NCBI RefSeq assembly: GCF_004028155.1 | Contig: NZ_SBII01000018.1 | Coordinates: forward strand, 1 to 60,821 | Origin: Flavobacterium cerinum | GTDB lineage: Bacteria > Bacteroidota > Bacteroidia > Flavobacteriales > Flavobacteriaceae | Length of the DNA stretch: 60,821 nt | Direction: 5' to 3' | Part shown: piece by piece, positions 19,455-29,041 of the stretch | Layout: the number at the start of each line of letters is the position of its first letter | How positions within the stretch are numbered: the stretch's first letter is position 1 | Program-made: the position numbers and the translations under genes | Notes under the pieces: model-generated | What the model was told of the DNA's origin: nothing | What the model saw: only the letters and a program-made list of their open reading frames with translations | Databases searched by the model: none

Positions 19455-22400
19455 CAACAAACTTATTGAACGTTCCAAGTACAACTAAGTCACCAGGTAC
19501 GTATGCACTTTTCATTTCAATAAAATTATCGGTTGGAAATAACAAATTATATAAAGCAAATACTGAAATTGGAGAAAACTTAATTCCTCCCATTGAATCT
19601 TTTAATTTTTGCGGTACTTGTTCTGAAAGTATATTTCCAACCTGAATTTTTAGATCATTATCATTACATTCACATGGCCCTGTTGGTTTTAAATCCGGTG
19701 GGGTAACTGTAACTGTTGGAGGAGTACTTGCAATTTGTATTTCTTGCTGTTTACCAGAGTTAATAACCTGTAAAGGATAATTTCCTGTAAGTTTCACATT
19801 AACATCTACACTGTAACTATTCCAGGAACCCCAAGAACAATTTGACCCAAATTCTGATGCATAACAAGTATATCTTCTGTTTTGGAAACCTACATTTTGA
19901 TTAGCCTCATATGTAAGTTGAATACCATTTTCTATTGTTGGTGTGAAAGTTAGATCTTTAAGTGGCCAGACAATCGTATTTCCGGAAGCATTTATTCTGG
20001 TTTCACTGCTACCTGTATTATTAAATTTGGCTTCACCTGAAACGGTTCCTGATGTTATTTTTGCAGACCATGTAGTAAAATCATTTTTAGGGATAACAGG
20101 GGCAACCTGTATATTACTTGTTCCACGATTAAAACTATCAACAAAAATATTGTTAAACATTATTTTGGTGTTGATCATTAATGAATTATGATATCCATCA
20201 GGTATTGGTTCGTTTACATTTATAGTAAGGTTGCTTTGTTGTTGCCCCGTAGTAGTTATAAATACCTGTAAAATATTTTTTAAACTATTAGTGGTTAGAA
20301 CATTCAACTTGAATTTTGTAGGCTGTAAAGATTTTAATGTTGTTGCATCATTAAAAACAACTGTATTAATTAAATATTTAATCTCACTGGTTTCAAACCA
20401 ATTTGATAGTTGTAAATTCAATGTGGCATTATCTGTATCTATATTTAAATTTTCAGCAATAAAACTTCCTTTTGAAAAATCTAATATGACAGAATGTGAA
20501 TCATTTTTATCTCCTTTTTTTCCATCAGGTAATATAGGTTCTACCAATCCCTGTACCAGCCCTAAACCAACTGTTCCAACTAATTTTGGCTTTTTTGAAA
20601 CATCAATAATTTTCTTCTCGCCCCATTTTATTTCTGGATTTTCAATGTTCAAAGGTATTGGACATGCCTGATTCTCTTTAGGACTAAACATAGAACCAGT
20701 CTGAATAAATCCACTTTGGATTAATTGTGTAACTTTTACGTAATTACTATTATTTCCTTGAAATTCTAATAAAGGCTGAGCCAAATTAACAGAGAACTTT
20801 GTATAGTTAAAAATAGTTCCTGGAAAACTAGGAATTGGGGAAGGAGAAGGCACACAAAATCCTACTTCAACGACCATTGGTTTTTGTGTAGGGTATTTTT
20901 CTTCGTATTGCTTTGCTAAAAATTTATTAACAGGCTCTTCTAACATATTAAGTACGCAATCCCATCCTTTTAATACTCCTTGTGCCTGATTCATTTGCTC
21001 AAGCATATTCTGTAATGTTGCATCCTGTGGAGTTGCCTCATTTAATTGTGGAGTTGCAGACTTATTCTTTAGAGGCTGTACTTTTTTTGCCATTAGCAAC
21101 ATAGTTTTAACTAAATCACTATGAGACATCTTATTAGCGGATTTGCCTTTAAGTGCACAAAATCTTGACAATGCATTTTGAGCCAAAGCTTCTATTCTAA
21201 ATGAAAGCACTATGTCTACAAATTCATTTTCACCAAAATCAATGTTTTCGTTTACCGGTAATTCTGGCATAGTTACTTGCCAGGTTGATAGTGGCGTAAT
21301 ATGTGTAATATCTTTAGCGATAGCCCCGGTTTCATTACCAAAAATTGGTTTATGATTATCTGCCTGATATTCAAATGGGCCGAAATATCTAGCCATGGTA
21401 TTAAAAACTAATGGTTCTCCTGATGGATTTCTATCCTGGAATGGGTTTCCAAGACAAGAAAGATCTAATCTGTATTTTCCATTTTTAGATCCTTTTATCT
21501 GAGGAACATCAACCACAACCTGATTAATTCGGATCATGTTGTAGGGTTGAAATTCTTTTGCACTCGGTTGTATCGTAAATTCATAAGTGTTCCCTTTAGT
21601 AAACTCTTTTACAGGCACACTTTTTATGATATATTGTATAGGATCATTAACAACAAATGGGGGAGGATTAAATGCTTGTTTTGCAGTAATTATATTAGCC
21701 TGCTGACTAACCATAACAAGGTGCAAGCTATTTAAATCGAATTTTTTTATTGGTGTAGGGTTTGCTAGTAATTCAAACTGTACAGCACTATCCTGTAAAA
21801 TGAGTGCTTGGGCTAATGATCCAAGTACCTGGTTTAGTTGTGACTGAACATATCCGGTTAAACTTAATAAGTCTACTTCAGAAAGATTAGGTTTTGTTGT
21901 GCTGCCATAATTTAAACCTTTTACGATTTTATTAAGACGGTCTTTTTGATCCTGATTAATTTTAGACTGTGCCTCATTCAGCATGATTTCGGCATTTATC
22001 TGAGCAATTTTAGATTGTGCACTAATCATTGCCTGTGCTCTTAAAACTAATATTTTAAATGCAGCAACATATTTAGCTTTGGCCCCAGCCACTTCAGAAG
22101 GTGTACTGGCAAGTGATGCCTCAAAGTTGATGCCCATTTCTGACCACTCCAATGAAGAAGGCATATCTAATTGAGCTTTTGCTAATTGATCTAAAGTATT
22201 TGTTACTGATACAATATCTTTAACCGATTTTTCAATAGTTTTTTCTAGATCGTATATTTTAGTCGTTACATTAAGTATTTTTTGTATTTTTTGAGCTGTA
22301 CTTCCTAAACTCGCAAGAGCACTTATCGAAGATGAAGGAATAACAATTGTTGACCCGACTGCCATAAAAGCCATACTGATGTCGATAACAGCTTTTATGA

Positions 22401-24651
22401 TTAAGGTAGTTTCATAATCTACCATAGCCTTTTCAAAATCCTGTTTGGCATAACGAACAGCCTTTTTCTGATCTTCCACTCCTTTAACAAGGCTGGAGAA
22501 ACTGGATATGGTAGATTTTAGCTCTCGTTTTTTTGTATTAATGATATTATCATAATTAGCAGCAATATCTCCTTGATTTATAGCAACAGCATCAATATAC
22601 TCTTTTAATAAATTTCCTGATTTCTTTATATTATCATTAATTTCTTGAGCATTTGTAGCTGCAAGCTCAGCATTTTTCTGAAGTTCAATTTTATTTTGAT
22701 AATTATAAATTGTTGCATTTAATGAACCTGCCGCTTTAGACATTTCATCTATATATTTCTCATAACTTTTATAAGTTAAATAAGGAACTGTTACTCCTTC
22801 TTCTTCTAAATTACCTGCTACATGCGCTAAATATGATGCTCTAAGACGTACGGTAGCCAGTTCAGAAGAAATAGTTTCTGTATTTGGTATTATATCTGTT
22901 AGCCATACCAAACAATTATGAGCGAGATCCTGTGCATCTTTAGCTGTATTTCCTCTTGAATACAATAATGTCTGACAAGTAACAATTGAAAAATTTAAAT
23001 TTTGGGATTGATTAGTAAGTAATACTGAATCCTGTTCGCCAAATAAATCAGAGTTAATTGTAATGGTGCTACGATCGCTTTGATCTTTCGAGGTGTTTGA
23101 TATTAACACAATACCATCTATTACTGTTTTTTGTTCTGTAGCATTTGTATACCCAATGGTTAATGCTCCATCCATTTCTCCACACGCCATTTTTATATTA
23201 TTAAATGCCGTTTTACTTGATAATTCAATGGAAGGTGGAGCATCTGGTCCTGTGGTATCAATTAAGTATGAAAATAATGAAATAGCTTCACCAGGAATTG
23301 GTGTTGAAGACTTCTGAGATTCCATTACAACGCTCCATGAACTAAAATCTTTTACAATTTCTCTGTTAGTAAGTTGTATTTTATCTAAAGCCAAGTGACC
23401 ATCATAGACATTAACACTTGGTGTTGCTATTGTTGATACCCAGGCTCCTGAGTTAGATAATAAATTTTTCCATTGATAGCTATTTTGTGTAGGATATGTT
23501 ACACGTATATTGTGTCCATATTTTTGTAACATAGCTCCTTTAAACAAACGATTCCAGTAATTTCTACCTTTCTCAGATTTATCAACAGGAATAAGGTTTC
23601 CAATTGGCGTTAACTCAAAAGAAACTCTAACTACAGATTTAAAATCAGTTAGCTGAATTTTTTCAGGATTATTAAATGCTGAAAAAATGGAATTACCATG
23701 TGCTCTGTTAGCGTCATTCCATAAACCTGCTTTAAGTGAATTTTGAAAAACACTATCAGAACTAACAATATTGATATTTCCCAATTGAGTTACATAACCC
23801 AATTCGACTCCTGTAGATGAGTTAAATGGCGTCGTATAATATTGAAAAGAATTAGCTTCGATTCCATCTACGTATCCTTTTCCTTCCGAGCTTGCATTAA
23901 ATGCATTTGTTAGTTCAACAAAAGTCTTACTATTATATGCAAAGACTTGAAAAATTCTATCTCCGGCAGTAATCTTAGATACATAATGTGTACCAACAGT
24001 ATTATAAGAATTTATAAATTCTTTCGCGTTAGTCGCATTTAATTTACCAGTACTATCAGAAAACATTTCGTTAAGACTATTAACCGCTTGCTCTGCTTTT
24101 GGTGTAAGGTGCTCGTTAGCATTTCCACCGGTTCCTGCAGTATAATTGTGAGATGCGCTACCAACCGATCTATTCAATTCGACCAACATAAATAAATTTT
24201 GAACAGTAAGATCTACACCTAAATAACTTGATAATTCAGTAATTACAGCTGATTTATTTAAATCTTCAATCAAAAGAGGACCAGATGGTAAAGAAAAGGT
24301 ACTTAAATCTCCTGTTAAAGGGTTTATAGTATATGGAAATACTGCACTTAGCAAACTATTTACATTGCTATGAATAGTTATTCTGGGTAATTGCCAATAT
24401 GCTTTATCATTTGGAGAAATAACAGCATCTATTAGTGGTAATGGTTCAATAGCTGGTGTGAAAAAAGGAGAAACATTAGATGTTTTAGTACTAAGTCCAG
24501 TTTTTAGACCGTATAAAAGATTTGTTGCCTGACCTAATTTTATTCCTTGTAAAATATAAGGTTGTACAGTGTTCTCTAAAAAACTTAAATCATCTTCTTT
24601 GTATGAAATAGTTTGATGGATATTTGATTTTTTAATTATAACATTACTCAT
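19441..24651 (-). CDS. Giant MACPF protein with helical pore-like middle and P47/TULIP-like C-terminal module
   Basis: 1736 residues. Residues ~1-480 hold a MACPF domain with VGTHYVSKITAGDRIF at 219-234. Residues ~640-1000 are long amphipathic helices interrupted by a hydrophobic stretch near 745-785 (VIDISMAFMAVGSTIVIPSS, then ALASLG), an arrangement like the tongue of ClyA/XaxA-type alpha pore formers. From about 1205 to the end is a module (GWDCVLN..EEPVNK, then NVLTTN, then VNEPIPDGY) shared with the start of the protein encoded at 13301-16678. There is no signal peptide. The combination suggests a composite toxin: membrane insertion plus lipid or partner binding. First gene of the operon. 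It uses ordinary host-like codons. Confidence 0.75.
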   Translation of the reverse strand: MSNVIIKKSNIHQTISYKEDDLSFLENTVQPYILQGIKLGQATNLLYGLKTGLSTKTSNVSPFFTPAIEPLPLIDAVISPNDKAYWQLPRITIHSNVNSLLSAVFPYTINPLTGDLSTFSLPSGPLLIEDLNKSAVITELSSYLGVDLTVQNLFMLVELNRSVGSASHNYTAGTGGNANEHLTPKAEQAVNSLNEMFSDSTGKLNATNAKEFINSYNTVGTHYVSKITAGDRIFQVFAYNSKTFVELTNAFNASSEGKGYVDGIEANSFQYYTTPFNSSTGVELGYVTQLGNINIVSSDSVFQNSLKAGLWNDANRAHGNSIFSAFNNPEKIQLTDFKSVVRVSFELTPIGNLIPVDKSEKGRNYWNRLFKGAMLQKYGHNIRVTYPTQNSYQWKNLLSNSGAWVSTIATPSVNVYDGHLALDKIQLTNREIVKDFSSWSVVMESQKSSTPIPGEAISLFSYLIDTTGPDAPPSIELSSKTAFNNIKMACGEMDGALTIGYTNATEQKTVIDGIVLISNTSKDQSDRSTITINSDLFGEQDSVLLTNQSQNLNFSIVTCQTLLYSRGNTAKDAQDLAHNCLVWLTDIIPNTETISSELATVRLRASYLAHVAGNLEEEGVTVPYLTYKSYEKYIDEMSKAAGSLNATIYNYQNKIELQKNAELAATNAQEINDNIKKSGNLLKEYIDAVAINQGDIAANYDNIINTKKRELKSTISSFSSLVKGVEDQKKAVRYAKQDFEKAMVDYETTLIIKAVIDISMAFMAVGSTIVIPSSSISALASLGSTAQKIQKILNVTTKIYDLEKTIEKSVKDIVSVTNTLDQLAKAQLDMPSSLEWSEMGINFEASLASTPSEVAGAKAKYVAAFKILVLRAQAMISAQSKIAQINAEIMLNEAQSKINQDQKDRLNKIVKGLNYGSTTKPNLSEVDLLSLTGYVQSQLNQVLGSLAQALILQDSAVQFELLANPTPIKKFDLNSLHLVMVSQQANIITAKQAFNPPPFVVNDPIQYIIKSVPVKEFTKGNTYEFTIQPSAKEFQPYNMIRINQVVVDVPQIKGSKNGKYRLDLSCLGNPFQDRNPSGEPLVFNTMARYFGPFEYQADNHKPIFGNETGAIAKDITHITPLSTWQVTMPELPVNENIDFGENEFVDIVLSFRIEALAQNALSRFCALKGKSANKMSHSDLVKTMLLMAKKVQPLKNKSATPQLNEATPQDATLQNMLEQMNQAQGVLKGWDCVLNMLEEPVNKFLAKQYEEKYPTQKPMVVEVGFCVPSPSPIPSFPGTIFNYTKFSVNLAQPLLEFQGNNSNYVKVTQLIQSGFIQTGSMFSPKENQACPIPLNIENPEIKWGEKKIIDVSKKPKLVGTVGLGLVQGLVEPILPDGKKGDKNDSHSVILDFSKGSFIAENLNIDTDNATLNLQLSNWFETSEIKYLINTVVFNDATTLKSLQPTKFKLNVLTTNSLKNILQVFITTTGQQQSNLTINVNEPIPDGYHNSLMINTKIMFNNIFVDSFNRGTSNIQVAPVIPKNDFTTWSAKITSGTVSGEAKFNNTGSSETRINASGNTIVWPLKDLTFTPTIENGIQLTYEANQNVGFQNRRYTCYASEFGSNCSWGSWNSYSVDVNVKLTGNYPLQVINSGKQQEIQIASTPPTVTVTPPDLKPTGPCECNDNDLKIQVGNILSEQVPQKLKDSMGGIKFSPISVFALYNLLFPTDNFIEMKSAYVPGDLVVLGTFNKFVDDKK

Positions 24652-25104
24652 TTTTTTATTTTTAGTTGGTTAAGATGCTGAAAATATTACTCTTATAAAA
24701 AAGAATGATTTCAAAACTAATACTATTCTTTAAAGAAAATATGCGTATTTCTACCTGAATTATAAGCAATAAAAAGCCCGTATTTTTACCTGAATGATGA
24801 GCCAATAAATTTTTGATTATTATCGTTTTATCAAGAATTAATTCTGTATTCTTATCTATAATATAGAGTAGCCAGATAAAAACAACCAAAAATTAGCTAA
24901 GCTGGAGAGTAGTAATAAAAGTTAAACTTCTTATAAATCTTTTTAAAGATTCTTTTCTGGATTTAACTTTATCATTAAGTGAAAAGTATCTTTCGGATAA
25001 TGTTTCTCTTAAAATTCTTTGTTGGCAGAAGTGTTTTTTTGACAGTAGAGATTAAACATTGAGTTAGTTTGCCACTAATTATAACTATTTATAAATCAGC
25101 AACG
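24652..25104. other. Divergent intergenic region upstream of the toxin-like operon
   Basis: Contains the two-copy direct repeat at 24745-24802. CAAAACTA at 24712-24719 is a minus-strand TAGTTTTG -7-type element without a clear TTG partner. No protein-like frame was found. Confidence 0.35.
24745..24802. repeat. Two-copy 23-bp direct repeat, 35-bp period
   Basis: Copies at 24745-24767 and 24780-24802 share GTATTT-TACCTGAAT-AT-AGC, with 20 of 23 bases the same, and both continue into AATAAA. The repeat lies about 100-150 bases upstream of the first toxin-like gene, next to a candidate -7 box, so it could be a regulator-binding pair. Function is inferred from position only. Confidence 0.6.
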
Positions 25105-25491
25105 ATGGATTTATGTACCCAAATTTTAAGTTTATTTATTCTTGCTATTCCAATAGCCTGTATCGCATGGACTATTACACAAGAAGAAGTTTTCAGAGAG
25201 CCTAGGGAATTTTGTATTAAACGTAGCAAAGTATCTTCAAACGTCATTGAACGAAAATTTTTCTATCTTTTTACATGCGAATATTGCTTCAGTCATTATA
25301 TTACATTATTTTTTATCATTTTCACAGACTTTCATTTACTACTTTCTGATTCGCGTGGCTATATCATTGCGGGGTTTGCACTAGTATTTCTTGCTAATAT
25401 TTATATGAGCTTGTTTGCATTATTAAGGCAGGCAATAAAAAAAGAAAAAACGGAAATTAAAGTCATGGAAAGTGAGTCTGATAAAAAGTAA
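25105..25491 (+). CDS. Small hypothetical membrane protein
   Basis: 128 residues from MDLCTQILSLF (an upstream ATG at 25069 would add 12 residues that look like leader translation). Three hydrophobic segments: LSLFILAIPIACIAWTI, YITLFFIIFTDFHLLL and IIAGFALVFLANIYMSLFALL. A C-x2-C pair (CEYCFSHY) sits at the edge of the second, and the tail is Lys/Glu-rich. The CEYC...H motif recalls DUF1360-like small membrane proteins, but I am not sure of the family. It is divergent from the toxin-like operon and appears to be transcribed alone. Confidence 0.6.
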   Translation: MDLCTQILSLFILAIPIACIAWTITQEEVFREPREFCIKRSKVSSNVIERKFFYLFTCEYCFSHYITLFFIIFTDFHLLLSDSRGYIIAGFALVFLANIYMSLFALLRQAIKKEKTEIKVMESESDKK

Positions 25492-25690
25492 TACCTTCTT
25501 TTTGTTGTTTTACTATTTATTTATCATGACAAAACAGCCGATTACACATAATTTGTACTTGCTGCATAGGCTTTGGCATACTTTTTACGATTATTAATTC
25601 ACAATCGTTAAGAAATTTACGAGCTTAATAAACAAATAAATTACAGTACCTGAAAATTGTAAATCTAAATTCAGGTGCGAGCATATAATT

Positions 25691-26698
25691 ATGAATAAAA
25701 CAAAAAACAATATAGCTTATTCGATATTAGACCTTGCCATTGTTTCTAGTGGAGTAACAATAGAACAAACATTTAAAAATAGTGTCGATCTTGCACAAAA
25801 GGCAGACCAAATGGGGTATAACCGCTTTTGGCTCGCAGAACATCATAATATGGTTCATGTTGCGAGTGTAGCCACTTCAGTGCTTATTGGACATATAGCG
25901 GGAAATACTAAAAGAATAAAGGTAGGATCAGGTGGTATCATGCTGCCTAACCATTCGCCGCTTATTGTGGCCGAACAGTTTGGTACATTGGGGAGGCTGT
26001 ATCCTAATCGAATTGATTTAGGACTAGGAAGAGCACCAGGCACTGATCAGATTACAGCACACGCTATACGTAGCGATAGAATGCAGTCAGTACACAATTT
26101 TCCTGGAGAAATAGAGCAGATACAAAAATATTTTTCAGATGAGAATGAATGGTCTGATGTAAGAGCTGTGGTTGCTGAAGGCGTAAATGTACCCATATAC
26201 ATTTTAGGCTCAAGTTTAGATAGCGCTCATCTTGCAGCAAAAATGGGGCTTCCTTATGCTTTTGCAAGCCATTTTGCAACATCATTACTCCAAGAAGCAT
26301 TGGATATTTATAGAAAGGAATTTAAACCTTCAAAATATCTGGATAAGCCTTATACCATCGCTGGGGTAAATGTAATAGCAGCAGATACAGATGATGAAGC
26401 TGAAAAAAATTTCACTTCCCTTATCCGTATGTTCCTGGGAATATTAACAGGCAAGAGAGAACCATTACAGCCTCCTATGGAAATGACCGATGATTTGATG
26501 ATGATCCAACATAATCCTACAGTGAGGGATATGCTAAAATATTCGTTTGTAGGTAGAAAAGAAGCGGTAGCGAAAGAGCTTGACAGATTCTTAGAAAAAA
26601 CAGGAGTTAATGAACTTATGATCGTGTCGAATCTACACAATCATGAAGATAGGCTGAAGTCTTATGAAATAGTATCGGAGATTATGCAGGCAAAGTAA
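25691..26698 (+). CDS. LLM-class flavin-dependent oxidoreductase (luciferase-like monooxygenase)
   Basis: 335 residues with the bacterial luciferase-like TIM barrel. Near the start are YSILDLA and the family hallmark RFWLAEHHNM. Next come GHIAGNTKRIKVGSGGIMLPNHSP and the LGRAPGTD loop, then PIYILGSS before the barrel's later strands. The C-terminus (VGRKEAVAKELDRFLEKTGVNELMIVSN) is the usual FMN-enzyme tail. Members oxidise small organic substrates with reduced FMN and oxygen, or act as FMN-linked reductases; the substrate is unknown. The following SnoaL-like gene, 82 bases downstream in the same direction, may share its transcript. Confidence 0.92.
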   Translation: MNKTKNNIAYSILDLAIVSSGVTIEQTFKNSVDLAQKADQMGYNRFWLAEHHNMVHVASVATSVLIGHIAGNTKRIKVGSGGIMLPNHSPLIVAEQFGTLGRLYPNRIDLGLGRAPGTDQITAHAIRSDRMQSVHNFPGEIEQIQKYFSDENEWSDVRAVVAEGVNVPIYILGSSLDSAHLAAKMGLPYAFASHFATSLLQEALDIYRKEFKPSKYLDKPYTIAGVNVIAADTDDEAEKNFTSLIRMFLGILTGKREPLQPPMEMTDDLMMIQHNPTVRDMLKYSFVGRKEAVAKELDRFLEKTGVNELMIVSNLHNHEDRLKSYEIVSEIMQAK

Positions 26699-26780
26699 AA
26701 GAAAAATCTAAATCATTATAACCAATAAGCAAAATAAAATTATCTGTTTAAATCAGAATATAAATTTTAAAATCAAACCT

Positions 26781-27131
26781 ATGAATTCAGATAATAAGAC
26801 AATATTACTAAATGCAAATGAAGCTGTCTCAAAAGGTGATAATGAAGGGTTTCTTTCTTTCTGTAGTGACGATGTAGTTTGGGAATTTGTTGGAGATAAG
26901 ACAATGCGAGGCAAAGAAGCCATTCGCGAATATATGAGGATTAACTATCTGGAACCTCCAAAGTTTCTAGTTGAAAACTTAGTTGCTGAGGATGATTTTG
27001 TTACTGCAATAGGCAAGATCAACATGAAGGATGAAAGCGGCAAAATCGTTGATTACAGCTATTGTGATATCTGGCGATTCTACAATGGTAAGATGGCTGA
27101 ATTAAAGGCATTCGTTATTAAAAGCATATAG
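26781..27131 (+). CDS. SnoaL/NTF2-like family protein
   Basis: 116 residues of the cone-shaped NTF2-like fold: an N-terminal helix (LLNANEAVSKGDNEGFLSFC), then DDVVWEFVGDKTMRGKEAIREYM, then alternating strands (FVTAIGKINMKDESGKIVDY, YCDIWRFYNGKMAELKAFVI). Members include small ketosteroid-isomerase-like and polyketide-cyclase enzymes and non-catalytic binding proteins. No catalytic residue can be assigned. It may be co-transcribed with the monooxygenase gene just upstream. Confidence 0.85.
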   Translation: MNSDNKTILLNANEAVSKGDNEGFLSFCSDDVVWEFVGDKTMRGKEAIREYMRINYLEPPKFLVENLVAEDDFVTAIGKINMKDESGKIVDYSYCDIWRFYNGKMAELKAFVIKSI

Positions 27132-27220
27132 ATATGATGCTACAGAATCATTAAAATCAATCATTTATAATATGCCTTTAAAAGAATGGTATATAATATT
27201 TTGAAGGTAGATTTTGACAA

Positions 27221-28972
27221 TTAGTTCTTTATAAATTTATTTTCCCAATTTCCCTTATCAGTATGTAGTTGAATGTGGTACATACCTGGACTAAAACTAC
27301 TAACATTAATTTGCTCACACCTTTGTGTATCAAAATACATCTTTTGTCCCAACATATTCCAGATTGTGAGGCTTTGTATCTCAAAATTTCTATTCTCCGG
27401 CATTTGTAAATTTATCGTATTAGTTGCAGGATTTGGATAGAGTGTAATAGTATTTTTCATTCCTATAACTTCCTCTAATCCCATACATCCTTCTACTGTA
27501 AGGTGCAGCATCATGGTAGTAGTAGTTCCACATTCATTTAGCATTTCGCAGCTATAATCACCACTATCACTTAGCTGCATTGCAGTAAGGTTTAAAATAC
27601 CGCTGGTTTGTGTCGGGAGTTCTATTCCGTTTTTTTTCCAGATATAAGAAGTTGCATTGGTGTTTTTAATATCAAATGCAAAGGATTCGCCTATACAGTA
27701 AGTGTAAGTATCAGTATCAAAATATTTATATGTTGGCTTACGGCATATTTCTATAAGATCACTGCTGTCAGAAGGATAAAAATAATCAATTGATGTAATC
27801 CCGGTTAAGGTTACCTCCTTAGTGATTGGATTAAATTTAAAAACACCATGACCATTTATACCGTAGAAATTACCATCAGATGACAATAGCAAGCTGTTAA
27901 GGGCAGGTGTGAGTCCTGTGGGATAATCATTACCGATTTTTGCAAAATAATGCATAATTGTTATGTTTCCTGTAGCAGGATCATATTCATACAATGATCC
28001 TTTTACCTCTTGTTCTGGATTATCTGGATTTTTGCCACTGCCTGTTAGTACTCCATAAAGTTTATTATTTGGCCCAGCTGTTAAAGGCCCAGGTATAGAG
28101 CCTGTAGTATTGCCATTAAAACTTACTTTTTTTGTAAATGTATTTGTGTCAATATCATATTCAAATAATGTGCCATCGCCAATACTGTTTTCATAACCAT
28201 AGTTGCCACCTCTCATCGTTGTACCATAAAGTTTTCCAGATACAGTTTCTATTAAAGAACCTGTTGGGCCGGCTCCGTCGTAATATGTACAATTAAAAGG
28301 ATAAATGTAACTAAACGAATTATTAGAAGGGTTAAATCGTATTATAGATCCTAAAAGAGGAGTTAATGTAGGGCAGGAGGAGTAATATTGAGTTGTGCCA
28401 TATAAATTGCCATCAGATGCCTCCATAAGCTCTCCTGTTATTCTGTTAGGGAATCCATTCATTCCATTGTAAGGATTAATTACCAATGACCCAACGGTAG
28501 TGATTTCATTGATAATGTTGTATTTAAAAATGCCTACTCCCGAAGCTATCCCATAGAGCATTCCGTCAATTGGCTCTATTATACCAGACTGAGGGTTTTT
28601 CATAGTCGGTAATTGAGTACTCCCAAATGAGGTAACAACTTTGAAACGGTTTATAGTCAGATCATATTCAAATAAAACGCCACCTGTATTATCGGTTTCG
28701 GGTATATTATACCCACCTTGTGATGCCGTACCATATAGTTTTCCGTTAGATGCTACAAATAATCTGCCATAGGGCCTCATCCCGTTTGTTGAATCAAAAT
28801 TATATACAGGTTGCGGATTGGCACCATTTTGGTCTGTCTTGAAAATAGATCCATTACCATATAATGTGGTAGCAGCCGTTGTTCCGCTTATCAGACCCCA
28901 ATATTCTTTTTGAGCAGAAGCATAAGTAAGAAAAAAATAACAACAAATAACAAGTAATTTTTGTTTCATCAT
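27221..28972 (-). CDS. T9SS-secreted protein with GxLYGTT-type repeats
   Basis: About 583 residues from MMKQKLLVICCYFFLTYASA, a Sec signal peptide. An upstream in-frame Met would add 21 residues, but its path crosses the terminator hairpin at 28998-29028, so the internal start is preferred. The body has repeats of the form (K/N)LYGT..GG followed by G.LFEYD, the extracellular GLYGTT (TIGR03803-like) repeat that folds in propeller-like blades. An immunoglobulin-like segment (YIWKKNGIELPTQTSG ... SGDYSCEMLNECG) follows, and then a T9SS type A tail (ITLYPNPATNTINLQMPE ... WENKFIKN). It is a cell-surface or secreted protein without a visible catalytic site. Confidence 0.8.
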   Translation of the reverse strand: MMKQKLLVICCYFFLTYASAQKEYWGLISGTTAATTLYGNGSIFKTDQNGANPQPVYNFDSTNGMRPYGRLFVASNGKLYGTASQGGYNIPETDNTGGVLFEYDLTINRFKVVTSFGSTQLPTMKNPQSGIIEPIDGMLYGIASGVGIFKYNIINEITTVGSLVINPYNGMNGFPNRITGELMEASDGNLYGTTQYYSSCPTLTPLLGSIIRFNPSNNSFSYIYPFNCTYYDGAGPTGSLIETVSGKLYGTTMRGGNYGYENSIGDGTLFEYDIDTNTFTKKVSFNGNTTGSIPGPLTAGPNNKLYGVLTGSGKNPDNPEQEVKGSLYEYDPATGNITIMHYFAKIGNDYPTGLTPALNSLLLSSDGNFYGINGHGVFKFNPITKEVTLTGITSIDYFYPSDSSDLIEICRKPTYKYFDTDTYTYCIGESFAFDIKNTNATSYIWKKNGIELPTQTSGILNLTAMQLSDSGDYSCEMLNECGTTTTMMLHLTVEGCMGLEEVIGMKNTITLYPNPATNTINLQMPENRNFEIQSLTIWNMLGQKMYFDTQRCEQINVSSFSPGMYHIQLHTDKGNWENKFIKN

Positions 28973-28997
28973 ATTAAAATAACTAATTAAAAATAAG

Positions 28998-29028
28998 AAA
29001 GTTTTGGTGTAATACACCAAAACTTTCC
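28998..29028 (-). terminator. Terminator between two T9SS cargo genes
   Basis: GAAAGTTTTGGTGT and ACACCAAAACTTTC are perfect 14-base arms around a 3-base loop, with a T-rich stretch on the minus strand. It follows the stop at 29042 and ends the upstream gene. Confidence 0.85.
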
Positions 29029-29041
29029 CAATCATTTAAAT

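Noticed and set aside
24662..24889. 75-codon minus-strand frame upstream of the MACPF gene.
   Set aside because: AT-rich, Ile/Leu/Lys low-complexity content without a family; it includes the direct-repeat pair, which looks regulatory.
28973..29035. Upstream start adding 21 residues to the GLYGTT-repeat protein.
   Set aside because: The extension crosses the terminator of the preceding gene, and the internal MM starts a clean signal peptide.
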